Made by a program: the position numbers and the translations under genes. Positions 12,026-26,896 of a stretch of DNA of 64,000 nucleotides are shown in pieces. The notes below the pieces were generated by a model, which saw nothing but the letters and a program-made list of their open reading frames with translations, did not search any database and was not told the DNA's origin. Origin of the DNA: Prosapia bicincta (Eukaryota > Arthropoda > Insecta > Hemiptera > Cercopidae); contig JBAIZL010000006.1 of assembly GCA_036971475.1 (NCBI GenBank), positions 92,194,376-92,258,375 of the forward strand. Direction: 5' to 3'. The stretch's first letter is position 1, and each line of letters starts with the position of its first letter.

Positions 12026-15000
12026 CTGCAACAAACATTGCCACATCTACTTCATACTTTATTTCGAAAGTCAGCAGTTCAATGTATCGTGGTACCTCAA
12101 TAATAAAACATAGCAGTGAACAATATAATTTAGTTTTCCAATTGTACGATAAGAGCAAAGTTTAGGTAATATATATTAATGTGTGTATATTATTGCAGTT
12201 GGAAAATCTGGCTGTTATCATATTTGAAGCCAATGAAAGTTGGTGAATAAAGATTGGATTGGGTCAAGGTAAACCCTTAAGTACGATATAAGGATAGGCT
12301 CTAGTATAGGCGTATAGGCCCTAGTAAGTTATTGGTACATACAACGCCTGTAGTATTTTAGGCGAATACCTATACCTGACCAACTCTCTATCGGGAACGA
12401 CCAGAAGGAAATATTCTTAAAAAGGATATATAAAGCTAAATAAAGAGTCACTGCATCTTTGTGCACTTCTCCAACGCTCTATAAACCAAGAATGACTCGT
12501 TGGAGCATAGACACCTTTCATACCAAAGTTAGTGTTCTTTGGTATAAGAAAGTGTAGAAAGGATGGGTAAAGCTAAAGAAGGCGTATAGTAATTTCGCTA
12601 GCAATTAGAAGCAGAACCGGTGAACGGAAATATCTACCTGGAACAAGGTGTAGGAAATATAGAGGGTAACTAAGCAAGTGGTATAATAATTACCAGGTTC
12701 ATTCAGTAGGGAAAGGTTCTTTGCTGACAATGTGTCATCTAAAATACACAAGCCCTTACTGAAATCAGATGCAGGTTGACCTCGCTACCCTCATATTAGT
12801 GGAGTTTGTTGAATTTAGTTTTGTGTTTAAGCTCACTTTTTATCTGAGTGTTTTGCGTGGTTTGATCAGAATACCGAGAGCTCGTAAACTCGTTCTAGTC
12901 TCGGAGGGTGACAGGTCTAACCCTTAATGAGAAAACTAGCTATTCAAAATATTTTAATGAATATGTCTTTTAGAATATAATACAAAAACATTCAAAAATA
13001 CGTAACGTTATTTGAACTGTAAAACATGTAGAAGGTTTTCCAAACCCATGCCACGATAAACACTATAGTGTTTACTTTTATTTTGAGATAATATGATAAT
13101 AAAGATTTCCAACCAGGAACCTTTATCATGCGAAGTCTGTAGCCGCCGGAGATATGCTCGTTCCTTGTAAATTCTACCATAATGACGTCGCTGTACTTTC
13201 CAACAAATTTATTAGTGTTACGAACGAGATAATCTTTCGCACGAGGACATTCTCTTCAGATACTTCTGGGCGTTCCTTACAAAGACACAATGCTTAAACT
13301 GGTGCCCTTTAGCGATGCTATTTTTTTTCTGAAAATATACAACAGAAGAACGCAATGAGGAATTGCTTCGCAGCTTTTGTTAAGGACTGGGAAGAAAATA
13401 ATGGCACAGCAGTTAGTTCTGTTCTGATGGGTTAGAACAAGTTTCTGTTCTGATGGGTTATTCAGGCAAGTTTACTACGGTGGTTTCGACAAATGATTAA
13501 CTTAGCAGACTTTATCACAAAACAGCAGGCAATGTATAATTTTACAGATTTAAATGTTGCCATTTCCTTACCATCCCTAGAACCTAAAAAGCGGTGTAAA
13601 ATACAGGTGTAAAATATAGGTGTAAAAATGTCTAAATGGGTGTAAATAAAATGTAAACATATCGAAAGTAAGCAAAGTGCGCTAGTGTTGACAATAGAAC
13701 AAATAATGTTTACTTCAATGAAAATGTACATTTAGAAAACCAACAAAGGAAAATATTTGTTTACTTGAGGTACTTATTACATTTTGGAAGGGGTAACAAA
13801 ACGTAAACTTTACTTCATGATAAAAGAATTTATCTGGGATAAGAAAGATAGGTTTTGGTTACTTATGTACAGTTACTATTAAATTTATAATCCAGAGTTT
13901 GTCTTCAAGAACATTTTTAATCATTAGTTTTAATCACTCAGTCAACTCCTCCTTTTTTTGTCTTCTATGAAACAAGGTCACACCACAGTTAGGAAACTTT
14001 GTGCATTCCGTAAGTTCAACATTCTCTACCTTAACATTCTGCATGTTGTTAAATTTGGTTTGCACTAATAATATTATTCATTCCACTAAACTCAATCAAG
14101 AGTCAACAGTTGGTTTAGAACACGCGAACTCCAAGCACTAATAATCCTATCTGAAGACAGCGGGTGGTAAATATATTACAATGTGCCCATTTCTTTAGGA
14201 AATGGAACTCCTAATCATGTCCATAGATAGAAAATACATTTACTCCCTTTGTTTGTCTTATTTAGTAGAAAATAAAAATGAAACATATTTATTTATGTTA
14301 TAAAGCTAGAATTTGAATCTTAAATAGGAAGTAACTATTTTAAAAAGACTAAATGCACTATATTTTATTTTGACGATTATATATTACATTTTCCATGCAA
14401 AACTGCAAAACATATAGGATGTTTTATTTACAAGCCGACTACATTGACACATTAATTAATCTACGGCTTATGCTAAGTGGTATTAAGGTAACGTCTTTAA
14501 TAGGCATAAATATAATATAGGCATAACGCCCATTCTTTTCTCTCACCGTGCAAGGCGAAGCATTACTTGTATAATCAAGACAATTAGTTTCAAATCACTT
14601 GTTTATGTCAAACTGTTAGCAATTACGGAACGTCAGGATTAGCCTGACCGGTGAACTTGATATCCGCAGAGTCACTTTAATGTATGTGTGTTGTGGAGTA
14701 CAAACTCTTGTTAAGGATCGTGAATTATACAAGGTAGTGAGTGGTATAGGGTGTAACACATTTCCCACTCACGTCTATCTATCCCCCCTTCCTGCGCATT
14801 TCCCCAATCAGGATAAACCTGAGACCAGGGTAAGTCCCGTAGTACTATCAGCAATTTAAAAGCCACTCACATTGTTTTATCTAGGTTAAAATCGTTAGTT
14901 TTAAAGTCAAGAAATTTGATTTGTACAACACAACTATCTACGTGTTGATCTGTCTTGAAGCAAATTTTAAGTTCAGCCTAATGATGAAAAAAATTAAAAT

Positions 15001-15835
15001 TCAATCAGTCCCCTTTGATTCTGAAAATATACATTTACCCACCCAAAAAGGAATATTCTTACCCTATAAAAAGGAATCCCACTGCAATCCCAGTCATAAC
15101 CACAAATACGAACTTGCACCTCTACAGATATCGATTTCAAAGTAGACGCCGTAAAACCATAGAAACCAACAAGCGCGCTCCTTCTCTGAATTTCAAGCCA
15201 AACATTGAGTATCCAAATTCTATCTTCATACTCTAACTTTATCGTTGAACTATTACTACACGATAAAAAAGTTACATTTAAATAATTAAAATACCCATAG
15301 TATTTTTACACCACACTAGATATTTGTTAGTAATAAGGAGAATAACTTTTTTTTACAGAATAATAGGTTATTTGAGTATTTAATTAATTGAAATATCGCT
15401 CTGGTAACCCCTACCCCCGCCGCTTAGAACTGTTTTGTTCCGTAGACGTATTCATCCAAGTAGACGCCTACAACTCCAAACAGGTTTCCCTGTAATTAAA
15501 CCAACTTCTGGAAATGCAGAGTAAACATTGGTATTATTTCTGCAGCGTGTTTTTGATTAGTTTCACACAGTGCTTGGATAAATATTACGGTAATTACATC
15601 TTACAAGGAGAAATGTTTAATTGATTTTGGTCTCTGTATAACATGCAAGCTTTATAAATTTGCAACAATATTTTAAACGTATAATTAAAGAAATGTACGG
15701 ACATGTAATCGAACCATTGTATTTTGCAATGTCCTGGGAATATAGGTTACACTAAACTGCTGATAGGATATTACTTATAAAATCTTTGTTAAAACAATTC
15801 TATCTTTTTAATAGGATAATTGTTTTCTTTTTCGT
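12026..15835. other. Intron B-C, left part
   Basis: AT-rich intron of the receptor gene. A slightly GC-richer patch at 12240-12800 has a few repeated words (GGTATA, AAAGCTAAA) but no identifiable coding potential. 13595-13650 holds a short tandem run of GTGTAAAATA-type units. No exon, RNA gene or intact element was recognised. Confidence 0.45.
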
Positions 15836-15862
15836 TTAATTCCTTCTATTAGGTCACAGGCT

Positions 15863-15906
<44 letters not shown>

Positions 15907-16262
15907 TGTTCAAAATTTTCAATCTTTAATTAAATACGTTTTATTCATCCACTCAAGTTCAAACACAACGTTTAAAAACGTGTAGCTATTGGCACTGGTT
16001 CTAAAACCTTTTTAAAAATATTAATTAACTATGTAAAATAATGAAATAAATTTTCATTTTTTACTGGGGAAAAACATTTCAAAATAGGAGCAAGGTATGT
16101 AATAGAATTACATCTGAACGTTAGGCTTGAAACTAAGCTATAACAGTTGATTTTATATTGCAGGTTACGTGGTAGAAAAGCTGTTTTAAAGCATAGGTTA
16201 TGTCATTTTATTTATAATAATTGTAATTGTTCAATAAAAAGTAGCTATAATAAAATGTTTGT
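15836..16262 (+). repeat. Dispersed repeat, family R1, with internal (TA)n
   Basis: The copy contains TTCTATTAGGTCACAGGCTC, (TA)n at 15866-15904, then AAATACGTTTTATTCATCCA and, near its end, GGTTACGTGGTAGAAAAGCT with TTCAATAAAAAGTAGCTATA. Related sequence occurs at 61389-61990 and 57442-57720, and in reverse at 9885-9980. No coding frame; class unknown, possibly a non-autonomous element. Confidence 0.6.
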
Positions 16263-16282
16263 TGAACTAACTATGAATTGAC

Positions 16283-16339
<57 letters not shown>

Positions 16340-16535
16340 AATACTATGATATGTATTCTTGTGTATGAATAAAGAAGTAAAACTATTTACTAATACAAGA
16401 ATAATTTATTGCATTTACAATTCAAAGCCTTTCGTTGGCAAACAGTACCAACATCCTCAAGAATACTAGTATTGATACACACGAATACACAAGATTATTG
16501 TGTATTGATTATTAATACACAAGAATACATATCAG

Positions 16536-16596
<61 letters not shown>

Positions 16597-16620
16597 TGTT
16601 CTTTAAAAACTGTTGTCATT
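16263..16620 (-). mobile_element. Small element with hammerhead-like ribozyme, between (TA)n tracts
   Basis: A segment of about 200 bp (16337-16537) lies between two (TA)n tracts (16288-16336 and 16538-16592). It has imperfect terminal inverted repeats of about 20 bp (GATATGTATTCTTGTGTAT near 16350 against its complement near 16512-16533). On the minus strand it carries a hammerhead-like core at about 16421-16466: UUGAGGA (first C of the consensus changed to U), stem II GUUGGUA/UGCCAAC, GAA, the wobble palindrome AGGCUU, and stem I AUUC/GAAU. The same organisation is seen at 17507-17715. Confidence 0.6.
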
Positions 16621-17458
16621 TAAAATACATGTTTTGGTCTAACATCTTTCAGTAAAACATGTAAGAAAGAAAGTAAAATAACTGTCAACTTTTGCACTTT
16701 AATCGACATCATGTTTCAACGTCAGGTTTATTACTATGAACTTGGAATGTACTTTAATAGCACCGCATTACATTTTCCGCATCCTGTTTCCGGCAGAGAA
16801 ACAATAATGGTTTTTTTATTGCTCAAGTGGACAAACTATGGGACTCGTAATTCATTTCCGACCCTGCGTTAAGGTTTTACAGCACGTTATATCAGCAAGT
16901 TTAATTACGACTTCGTGATAGTTTAATACGGTCTTAGAACGACTTATATGCTTACAATTTGTATATGTCTTTCACTTCCACCCGTTTGTCTGAATTAACA
17001 AGTTTATTAGCACGTTTATAGACTTCAATTTCTCGATTTACTTTTCCATAACTTAAAATAGCAAATAATAAGCGCAAATAATAGTGTCCCAAATAATAAG
17101 CCCAGTGGTACAATAGATAAGTGGCATATACAAGGCTTAATTTCAGAGAGCCAAACTCTATTATTACACCACAAATCTAAATACGTTCACGATTTATTTT
17201 TTAGGAAATAGTTTTTTACTAAAGTAACTGTTGAATAATCCATTTATAAGTAACGTATACGTTAAAATAGGTTGCAATCAAATTTGATGAATACATTTTC
17301 AAACTAAAAATTTAGTTTTTTTCAAATTATTTATTTTTAGTACAGAATAAAAGTATCCATATATTATAAATCTATTATTGAAACTGTAGTTTTGTATATG
17401 ATTATTCAATAACTTCTAGTAATATTTTATAATATTATTAGAAATGATTAATCAGGTA

Positions 17459-17460
<2 letters not shown>
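16621..17460. other. AT-rich intron, nothing recognised
   Basis: No gene or element identified in this stretch between two (TA)n-associated elements. Confidence 0.4.
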
Positions 17461-19960
<2,500 letters not shown>

Positions 19961-19961
19961 G

Positions 19962-20701
19962 TTATTCAATATAGCGTGGTGAAGTTACCAAGGCGGTCGT
20001 TCCTTCATCGTAACTACTTTTTTCCTCTTGTACTGTCTCGAGCAAACCTTTATCTCTATTCTCGTCAGCATTGCCCTCAGTAGTTTGTTCTACCATTTCA
20101 ATAATCGTAATATCTGTTGTCTCAAATGGTTTGTCTTTATTCATCCATTGACTTGCGTCCACAACATCAAAATTTTCAAATCCTGAAAGTTTCCTGATTC
20201 GAAACGTCAAATCTGTTTCTATTTGCGGATCACTAACACAGTCAACAGTTTTAGTATGACTCAGGATTTTATTCCACGATTTGCTTGATGTTTCCTCTTC
20301 GTTTATCTCGTTCCATGGTTCGGCTATGCTGTACACAACTCATTTAACTGTAATTTTACATTAGACAGCCTACAAAGCGTCCTTCTCCTTCAGATCGTCC
20401 TAAAAGAAGTTTTAAAATATAACGTCTGTATATTTGTCCATACATTCCAGAACACCCTCATCCATCGTCTGTATTATGCTCGTAACATTTGTGGGAAGTT
20501 AAAATGGATATCATCAGATCATAGTTGATCTTCATCGGAATGCGATGTCGAATTGTCTAGCAGAAAATCATTTGAATTTCCTCTTAGATAGATATATCAC
20601 GTTTCAAATATAAGCATCCTTTATAATAGTCTCAAACAGAAAAAGGTTCCACTTTGAGGGAAGCTCGGAAAATCAGGACTCGGAAGTTTGAGACTCCACT
20701 G
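19962..20701 (-). pseudogene. pogo/Tigger-like transposase fragment (copy B)
   Basis: Read on the minus strand from about 20600, the sequence shows DNSTSHSDEDQL followed by SDDIHFN and, after a frameshift, TSIIQTMDEGVLECMDKY, which corresponds to the DDE/DDD catalytic region of Tigger/jerky-like transposases (DN...SH, then SLIQPMDQGV). The longest open part (19962-20336) holds the C-terminal module, with YSIAEPWNEI, SGFENFDVVDASQWM and TIIEMVEQ. The N-terminal CENP-B-type DNA-binding part is missing. A candidate terminal repeat (plus strand 20657-20701, ending GAGACTCCACTG and followed by TA) lies just upstream, so an internally deleted element is likely. At least one in-frame stop and a frameshift make it a relic. 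Confidence 0.7.
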
Positions 20702-21540
20702 TACATCACAAATTTATGTAGGCCTACAATTCAACCATTCAAAAACATACAATAATAGAAATGATAAGTAAAATATTTAATCATAAATAGAAAAAAGTTA
20801 TTTCAAACACCCATCATGCTCATAAAATTCAAATGCCATTGTTTATCCTTTCAATATATGGAAGACATTTTTTAAAATCCGTAATATAATATGTATACTT
20901 GCTGCTTACTTTTCTTTAGCCCTCTAAGATAGTTATTGTGAAAATTGTCTACATAATAAAACTTGAAAACAAGTCTATAAATAGAACTACTGATTTTAAG
21001 TTTCGATCAGTTATGAATCGATCATAGATAAATTTTAATTTAGTTACACGGTTTGTTGATATTGGTAAGGGTATTGGTGCTGGTGACATTTATGTATTTA
21101 ATATTAGGCCCCTAACAAGTAACCGTACTATCGAAAGGTCGGGAATTCTATTAAATAGTATTTACCGTTACCTTTTATATAGTTTGTCGTGACAAAAATA
21201 TTATTTATCTATATAAAAAACGTCAATAAAACAAATATACAAACGGCACTACAAATAATACAAAAATTAATTTAGGAAATTCAATAAAAACAAACATAGG
21301 AACCAATAATTATATAAAAATAAAGTATTCATAATGTGTAAAAATATTGTTTCACTAAACAAGGCTAAGATCACTTAGGCTCGCTTATTCACGGTTGACA
21401 AAATTACAGCATTTCCATTAGTATGTATCTGTTTTTGAAAATAAAGACAACTAAAGAAAGTATAACTATTGTGCATATTGTGTCAAAAGATACCCTAATT
21501 CCTTATTTATAATAACAATCTTTCAAGTCGTTATTGAAAG
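20702..21540. other. AT-rich intron, nothing recognised
   Basis: Spacer between the two oppositely oriented Tigger relics; no gene identified. Confidence 0.4.
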
Positions 21541-22480
21541 TGACAAACAACGACTGTTCCACTGTGCTGTAGTGATAGCAGTTGCATGAGAAAACTAAAG
21601 GTAGTTTACAGATCCCTAAGCGCTAGAACACTGAAAGGCAAGGAGAAAGATCATTTGCCGGTGTTATTGACAGGGAACAAAAAGGAATGGGTAACCAGCG
21701 AACTGTTTACAAAATGGTTTCACTATTTTTGTGAAGAAATCGGAATGCTTTTTGCAATCGAATTCCGTTCCTTTTAAAGTTCTCCTTATAATAGACAATG
21801 CGGCCGGGCACCCCGCACATCTAAATTTGTCATGTTCTGTATTTCCCTAAAGAGGAAGTGTTGTTCCTGCCACCAAACACAAAAGCCTTTTTTCAACCAA
21901 GATGTCATCATCATTTTTAAAGCCTTCTATCTTCGGCGTACTTTCTTTGAATTATTAAAAGCCCAGTTAGCCAATTCTGAAAGAATATGATATCGCGAAC
22001 TTCAATACTAAGTTATATAATCAGTGAACAAACTACAACCATCATCGGTGCGTCCATGTTGGAAGAAACTGTGACCAGACTGTGTTAGCCAGGACCATGT
22101 CACGACAGAAGCTCGCAGCGTTGTTATTGATGCCGTCTCAATAGTACATGGAATTAACGGTGAAGCATTTAAAAACACTAATAGAGAAAATGTCGACAAC
22201 GTTTTGAAAAGTGCGAACGAGAATTCGTCGAAAGAGGAGCGGGAAGAACTAATTACCAAACCTGTGCCTATCTCGGATAACGAAGACATCGTTAAAAATG
22301 CGCCACTGATGTTGACAATAAAATCTGTCGCAAAAATGTTATGTTTAACGAAACAGCTGCAGCCGTTACTGAAATTAATCCCTCTATAGAACGTGCATTA
22401 AAATTTAATTGACAGCTGAAAAAAGCGATATCACTATAGAAAGATGTGTAAAAGATTTTAAAAAATATTGCACACAAACT
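21541..22480 (+). pseudogene. Tigger (pogo superfamily) transposase relic (copy A)
   Basis: The first open segment (21586-21777) contains LTGNKKEWVTSELFTKWF and CEEIGM, typical of Tigger/JRKL transposases. After a frameshift near 21770 the catalytic motif VLLIIDNAAGHPAHLNL is readable (IDNAAGH at 21791-21811). A third segment begins CWKKL at 22057, has a TGG-to-TGA change at 22072-22074, then stays open to 22389 with PDCVSQDHVTTEARSV and VDNVLKSANENSSKEER, the acidic C-terminal tail. The pieces are in three frames, so the gene is dead. The N-terminal DNA-binding part is missing. The terminal repeat at 22790-22855 probably belongs to it. Confidence 0.8.
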
Positions 22481-22789
22481 TAAGTACCAAGGTTTTAAAA
22501 TTCTAATTACCAGTGTTTGAATTTTTTTCCTGAAATCAGGTGTTTACAAATTTAATGGATAGCGTTTAAACAATGAAGAATACGCGTATCTGTTTGTGTG
22601 AGGCAACATAAATAATTGAATTTTAGTATTTTTGAATTGAAGGAAAATTTAATAATCAATACTATTATGTTTGTATTCTGTAGTACGTAAATAAACCTTA
22701 CTGTATTATAAGTGTACAGATTATCTGTAACTAATGCTAACCCTTTTATTGTGTAACGTAACCCTGGATTTTCATATACAGTTGGTTTT

Positions 22790-22855
22790 AGTATTCCGGG
22801 TTTCGCTATTCCTGGTTCTGGGAACTTAAACTCCGCGAATAGCGAGGGACTACAC
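22790..22855 (+). repeat. Candidate 3' terminal repeat of Tigger copy A
   Basis: The segment ends CGCGAATAGCGAGGGACTAC AC before TA. Its reverse complement (GTCCCTCGCTATTCGCGG) is the typical outer sequence of Tigger terminal inverted repeats, and TA is their target site. It lies 3' of transposase copy A in the expected orientation. The matching left terminus was not found. Confidence 0.6.
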
Positions 22856-23560
22856 TAATAGAATTAGGCATTTAAATCACTGCATCCAAAACCTTTAACA
22901 TAAACACCTCCATAAAACCTACCACAATAACAAAAATAAAAAAAGTCATAGATTTTGTAAAAGTCGTAGAAGGAAACAAATGGAAATCCAGTTAATGTCC
23001 ATAGCGAAAGGAAATTAAAAATTCATATATTGATTGCACACAATGCAACTGAACGCCATCTGAAAGCCCACTCAATAAGTTAGAAATAATATGATAATAG
23101 TGATATCAATGATTTGGCCGCTATGATGCACTATATGGTTGGATGAATTCCATGCATTAACAGCTCCGCTGTTTTTGTTGTGGGAAAGTTAGTAAGGCAG
23201 TAACTATCAAATACTTGCTACAAAACTAATGTATTCATTAGAACTGCTAGCTTTACAACTCTACACGGGTCTCATTGTATTATTTGACCCGAATATTACT
23301 GTAACCGGAACACGGATGCCACAGATAGCGTCAGAATGCCGAGACTCATAGGTATTTCTCCAAATAGTTCTGTGCAGATTGTTGAATCTACTTAGGGCAA
23401 AACGCGTTCTTTTCGAATATAAATCGAATCTCCTTGCAAACAAGGCTCTTATAATATGGTTCATACGAGGGCTGGACCAGCGTTTTGTGTCCACATCCTC
23501 TCGTCTTGGGAAGAAATCCACCTTAACTTTACACTATAAATAAATAGTATGGGCATATAA
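22856..23560. other. Intron with an unassigned minus-strand open frame
   Basis: AT-rich. A minus-strand open frame at 23261-23521 reads RRFDLYSKRTRFALSRFNNL, has balanced composition and may be an old coding fragment, but I recognise no family. Nothing else noted. Confidence 0.35.
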
Positions 23561-23565
23561 AAAAG

Positions 23566-23623
<58 letters not shown>

Positions 23624-23760
23624 GTATGTATCAATTTATTTATATATCGAAATATCTTGTTGCTGTTAATGACGGAGGAGGCTGAAGAAGTCGTAAGGCA
23701 AAAACGTTTCCTCCATCCTCCAAGTGTAAGTGTAATAAGAAATTTATTTATACATAATTT
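23561..23760 (+). mobile_element. (TA)n plus hammerhead-like Penelope terminus
   Basis: (TA)n at about 23568-23629 is followed by a hammerhead-like motif: stem I GGAGG (23677-23681), CUGAAGA (23682-23688, allowed as CUGANGA), stem II GUC/GGC with a GUAA loop (23690-23699), AAA in place of GAA, palindromic AACGUU (23703-23708), U, and stem I complement CCUCC (23710-23714). The G-to-A change in the GAAA box suggests lost activity. The following AT-rich tail is similar in style to the ends of other Penelope-like copies here. Confidence 0.6.
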
Positions 23761-26712
23761 CACAAAAACATGATATAAAATGTCATGTGTAAATTTCCAA
23801 TGTAAATTTTAACTGATAGAAAAATCTGTTATTGAGATTCTTGAGTTTTACACTACCAAGTCTACTTGAGGTTGTATTTTAGTAAGGACACAATCCAAGT
23901 CCTTAATAACATCAGTTATACTTCTATAATATTGAATATTTTTAATTTATCTTATTACTTACCAACTGATTTTGCACCTCCTTGATCTGCCTTCACGCTC
24001 TTCAAGGAGAGCGTGCCCTCCAGTTTAGGAACCAAAGAACTAGATGAACGGACAACATAAGTGCTGTTTCAGAAGAACAAGAGTGAAATCACAAGAGGAA
24101 TTAAGGAATATGGTAAAATCATACAGTTCATTTCAGCAACGGAGAAATTCGATCGAACTTAAGACAAAAGTGATTAACCCGGGCTTAAAACACAAAGATT
24201 AGGAACGCATTGTTTTAATATATGAGGAGTGCTGTAGTAAAAGTAACGACAAAGAACTGTGTAAACCAACCAAAATGCTATAAAAACAAAGTGTAATTAC
24301 CAAAAAAAAAAAAAACAAGCAAGTTCTTTTAATTGAAAAAAGATACATTTTTATACAAATTGAATTGAAAACAATATTGGATGAAATGAATAATTTACCC
24401 AATTTGCGTTCTGTAATGAGCTCGAGTGACGAGGCAACTCAGTACAAATTGTGAGGAGATTTATTGCGTGTAAATACAACGAAGAAGGAAACAATAAAGT
24501 AAAGGTCAAAGTGCTCCAATAGATACTACGTCATGCTAGGGGTGCATTGTTAGGATCTGGATCCACAGAAAAATTAAAAACTTAAAAGTTTTCGTGGCTG
24601 GTTTGGTTCAAACTCAGGGAAGTAGCTCATATATTTCAGAAACAGTGACAATAACGTAAAAGATAGATCATGTGCGAACAATAGAAACGTTTAAACTTAT
24701 GTCTACCTTTAAATAACGAAAACAATATTTTTACTTTGTCTCTAATGCTTATGGAAATCACGTTAATTTATTATGAAAACATCTTTAGGTCCTCGTGACA
24801 CTTTTGGATCGAAGAAAACGTTCTCTTTTTGCATCAGAACATTTTTGCGTGACAAATGTACGAATACGAACGATTCATACAAATGATTTCCTAAATCAAA
24901 ACACGGCACTTTTAATTATGTAAGTTAAGAGGTAAGTATAGATGTTGTTTAGAGATTACGTTTATATAATTGTTAATAAATTTCCAAACTATTTACAAAA
25001 TATTTTGTACTAGAATATTAAAAGGGAGAAATCTGATGTATTTTTTCTATTCGCAGGTTATGACAATTTTGTAGAGTGCATTATAAGAAAATATTATCCA
25101 AGTTTATCAGTTTTGAAAGAGATTTTTGTTGTTGATACCATGCGATCAGACTATATAGTCCATTACTTACTGATCGAAGTAAGCATCTCTCGATGGAAGT
25201 AAAAGGTATCTACGTAGCAACAGTTGTTAGAGGGAGAATATGGGAGGGTAGATGGAATTAGATACTTACTTAGTTGTAATTGGGTATAGGGAGAAATCAG
25301 ATGGGTAGTGTAATGTACGTTTCTGTCGCATAGGCATATTCATTTGACTCTAAGACTGATTTCCACTTATTTTAGGAGAAGTTTTTTTTCGGATAATATT
25401 TATTTATAGTCGCAATAAAATTAGTTTGTATTTTATTAAGTCTCAAATAGGTCTGTATTTCAATAAATCTCAGTACAGCAACTAGAATAATTTTCAATAT
25501 ATTGATAAATAATGAGTTTTTATTCTAATATGAGAGAAGTAGAAGTCTTAGGTGCTTCTAATATTTTTGAGGAACTAAATTCAGTTGAATTCGGTACATT
25601 ATTATTTGTTTTTAATGAATAATCTCTGAACGTCTATATAACTCTATTAACTGTATATTCCGTTAAGGTTTTACACGTCGTTCAGAGCTATTAAGGCTTT
25701 AGTTTAGTTAAATGTAATTGTAAAATATTGTTTCCATGCACATTTATAAATATTATAAAAAATTGCACATTTACTTTACACAAAAATATATTATACTTAA
25801 AAATATGGCCTAATACCTCCGATAATTCATCAGCTGAGCTCCGCAAAATATCACCAGGATATTGCAAGAGTTATACTGCACTTAACGGGTTTAGAGCGGT
25901 CGTTAAGCTCAACGATAACATTATGAGTGTTTGATTTGCGGTCAGGGCGGTTTGGCCTCGGCTACACGCAATTGTTCTGGAAATAACTTGATTGGGTGCG
26001 ACCGATTATACGCAATCAATCATGGCCTATTGTTCCCCAAATGTTCCAATGGATTTCAACAATTAACTTATTTGTTAGGTCAGTAATTGTGTAACGGACA
26101 TGTGAAAGGCTGAAAATGCCAAGAATAAAAATGGCCAATACTCAATAAAAATGATTTATACTGAAGCTACAATGTTTGAAATTCTGAAAAAATAATATCA
26201 GTACAATATATACTGATACTATTTATAATATTCTAACCTTTTATCAATGCCAAAGGATGTATTTTTTATTTACAAATGTAGTATAACTTGAGTTTGTACG
26301 GGGCAAGCTAAAGGCTCCTTGAGTTATTGTTTAAGGAATATTTTGAGGGTCATGCCCGTTTGATTAAAATGCATACTCTGTTAGTTCAAAACAAAAACGT
26401 ATATTTCCCATTGTAATTTTGTCATGTTTAATAATATTTTTTAAATTTTAGTTTGATTTTCATAACAGTTATGTCCATAAAACCGCTACGATAGGTTAAG
26501 CACTGATGATGGTAGCATTGACAATAGCAGCCAGTCGGTTGAGTAAACTCTTTAATAATAAGTCACTGCTGAACTATTGAATGTGTAACCGGTGTGTCTA
26601 CAGACATATACACTATGCCTCACTATGACAGCTCTAATTGCATTATCATGATTTACTTTAACAATTTCAATTTTCTAACGCCATTTGTGAGAAAAACATA
26701 TTCGTCACTCAC
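23761..26712. other. Intron B-C, right part
   Basis: AT-rich intron with no recognised gene. At 26500-26545 a CUGAUGA followed by a GC-richer segment resembles a decayed Penelope terminus but lacks the GAAA box. The acceptor-distal end leads to the donor of exon B. Confidence 0.45.
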
Positions 26713-26896
26713 TTGAAGAAGTAGGTGCTGTTTGCGTAACCGAAGAAGGGGACGGTGTACGTAAGCATCCATATGTTCCCCCCGCCGCAGTCGTAGTAGG
26801 GTTTGCTCCACTTCCCGTCCTCATACTTGACGCTTAGAATCTCGTCCGGGAACTTCTCCGTGTGTGTGGAGTCGTTGTAAGTGTACGTGTTGTAGC
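26713..26896 (-). CDS. GPR158: GPR158/CG31760-like receptor, second Cache exon (exon B)
   Basis: Exon of 184 bp. The acceptor TTTCAG ends at 26897; its first two bases complete the Gly codon begun in exon A, giving SRG|YNTYTYND across the junction. It encodes the C-terminal part of the Cache domain, with the aromatic and glycine-rich run PYYDCGGGNIWMLTYTVPFF that is typical of this receptor family. Two glycosylation sequons (NDS, NST) and one cysteine are present. The donor is GTGAGT (26707-26712), leaving phase 2 after the two bases AA. The single A that opens the exon at 11902-12025 completes a Lys codon, so the frame is maintained across a 14.7-kb intron. GC content is clearly higher than the surrounding AT-rich DNA. 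Confidence 0.88.

Noticed and set aside
10911..12165. Plus-strand open frames of 81-90 codons
   Set aside because: Shadows of exons C and D on the minus strand.
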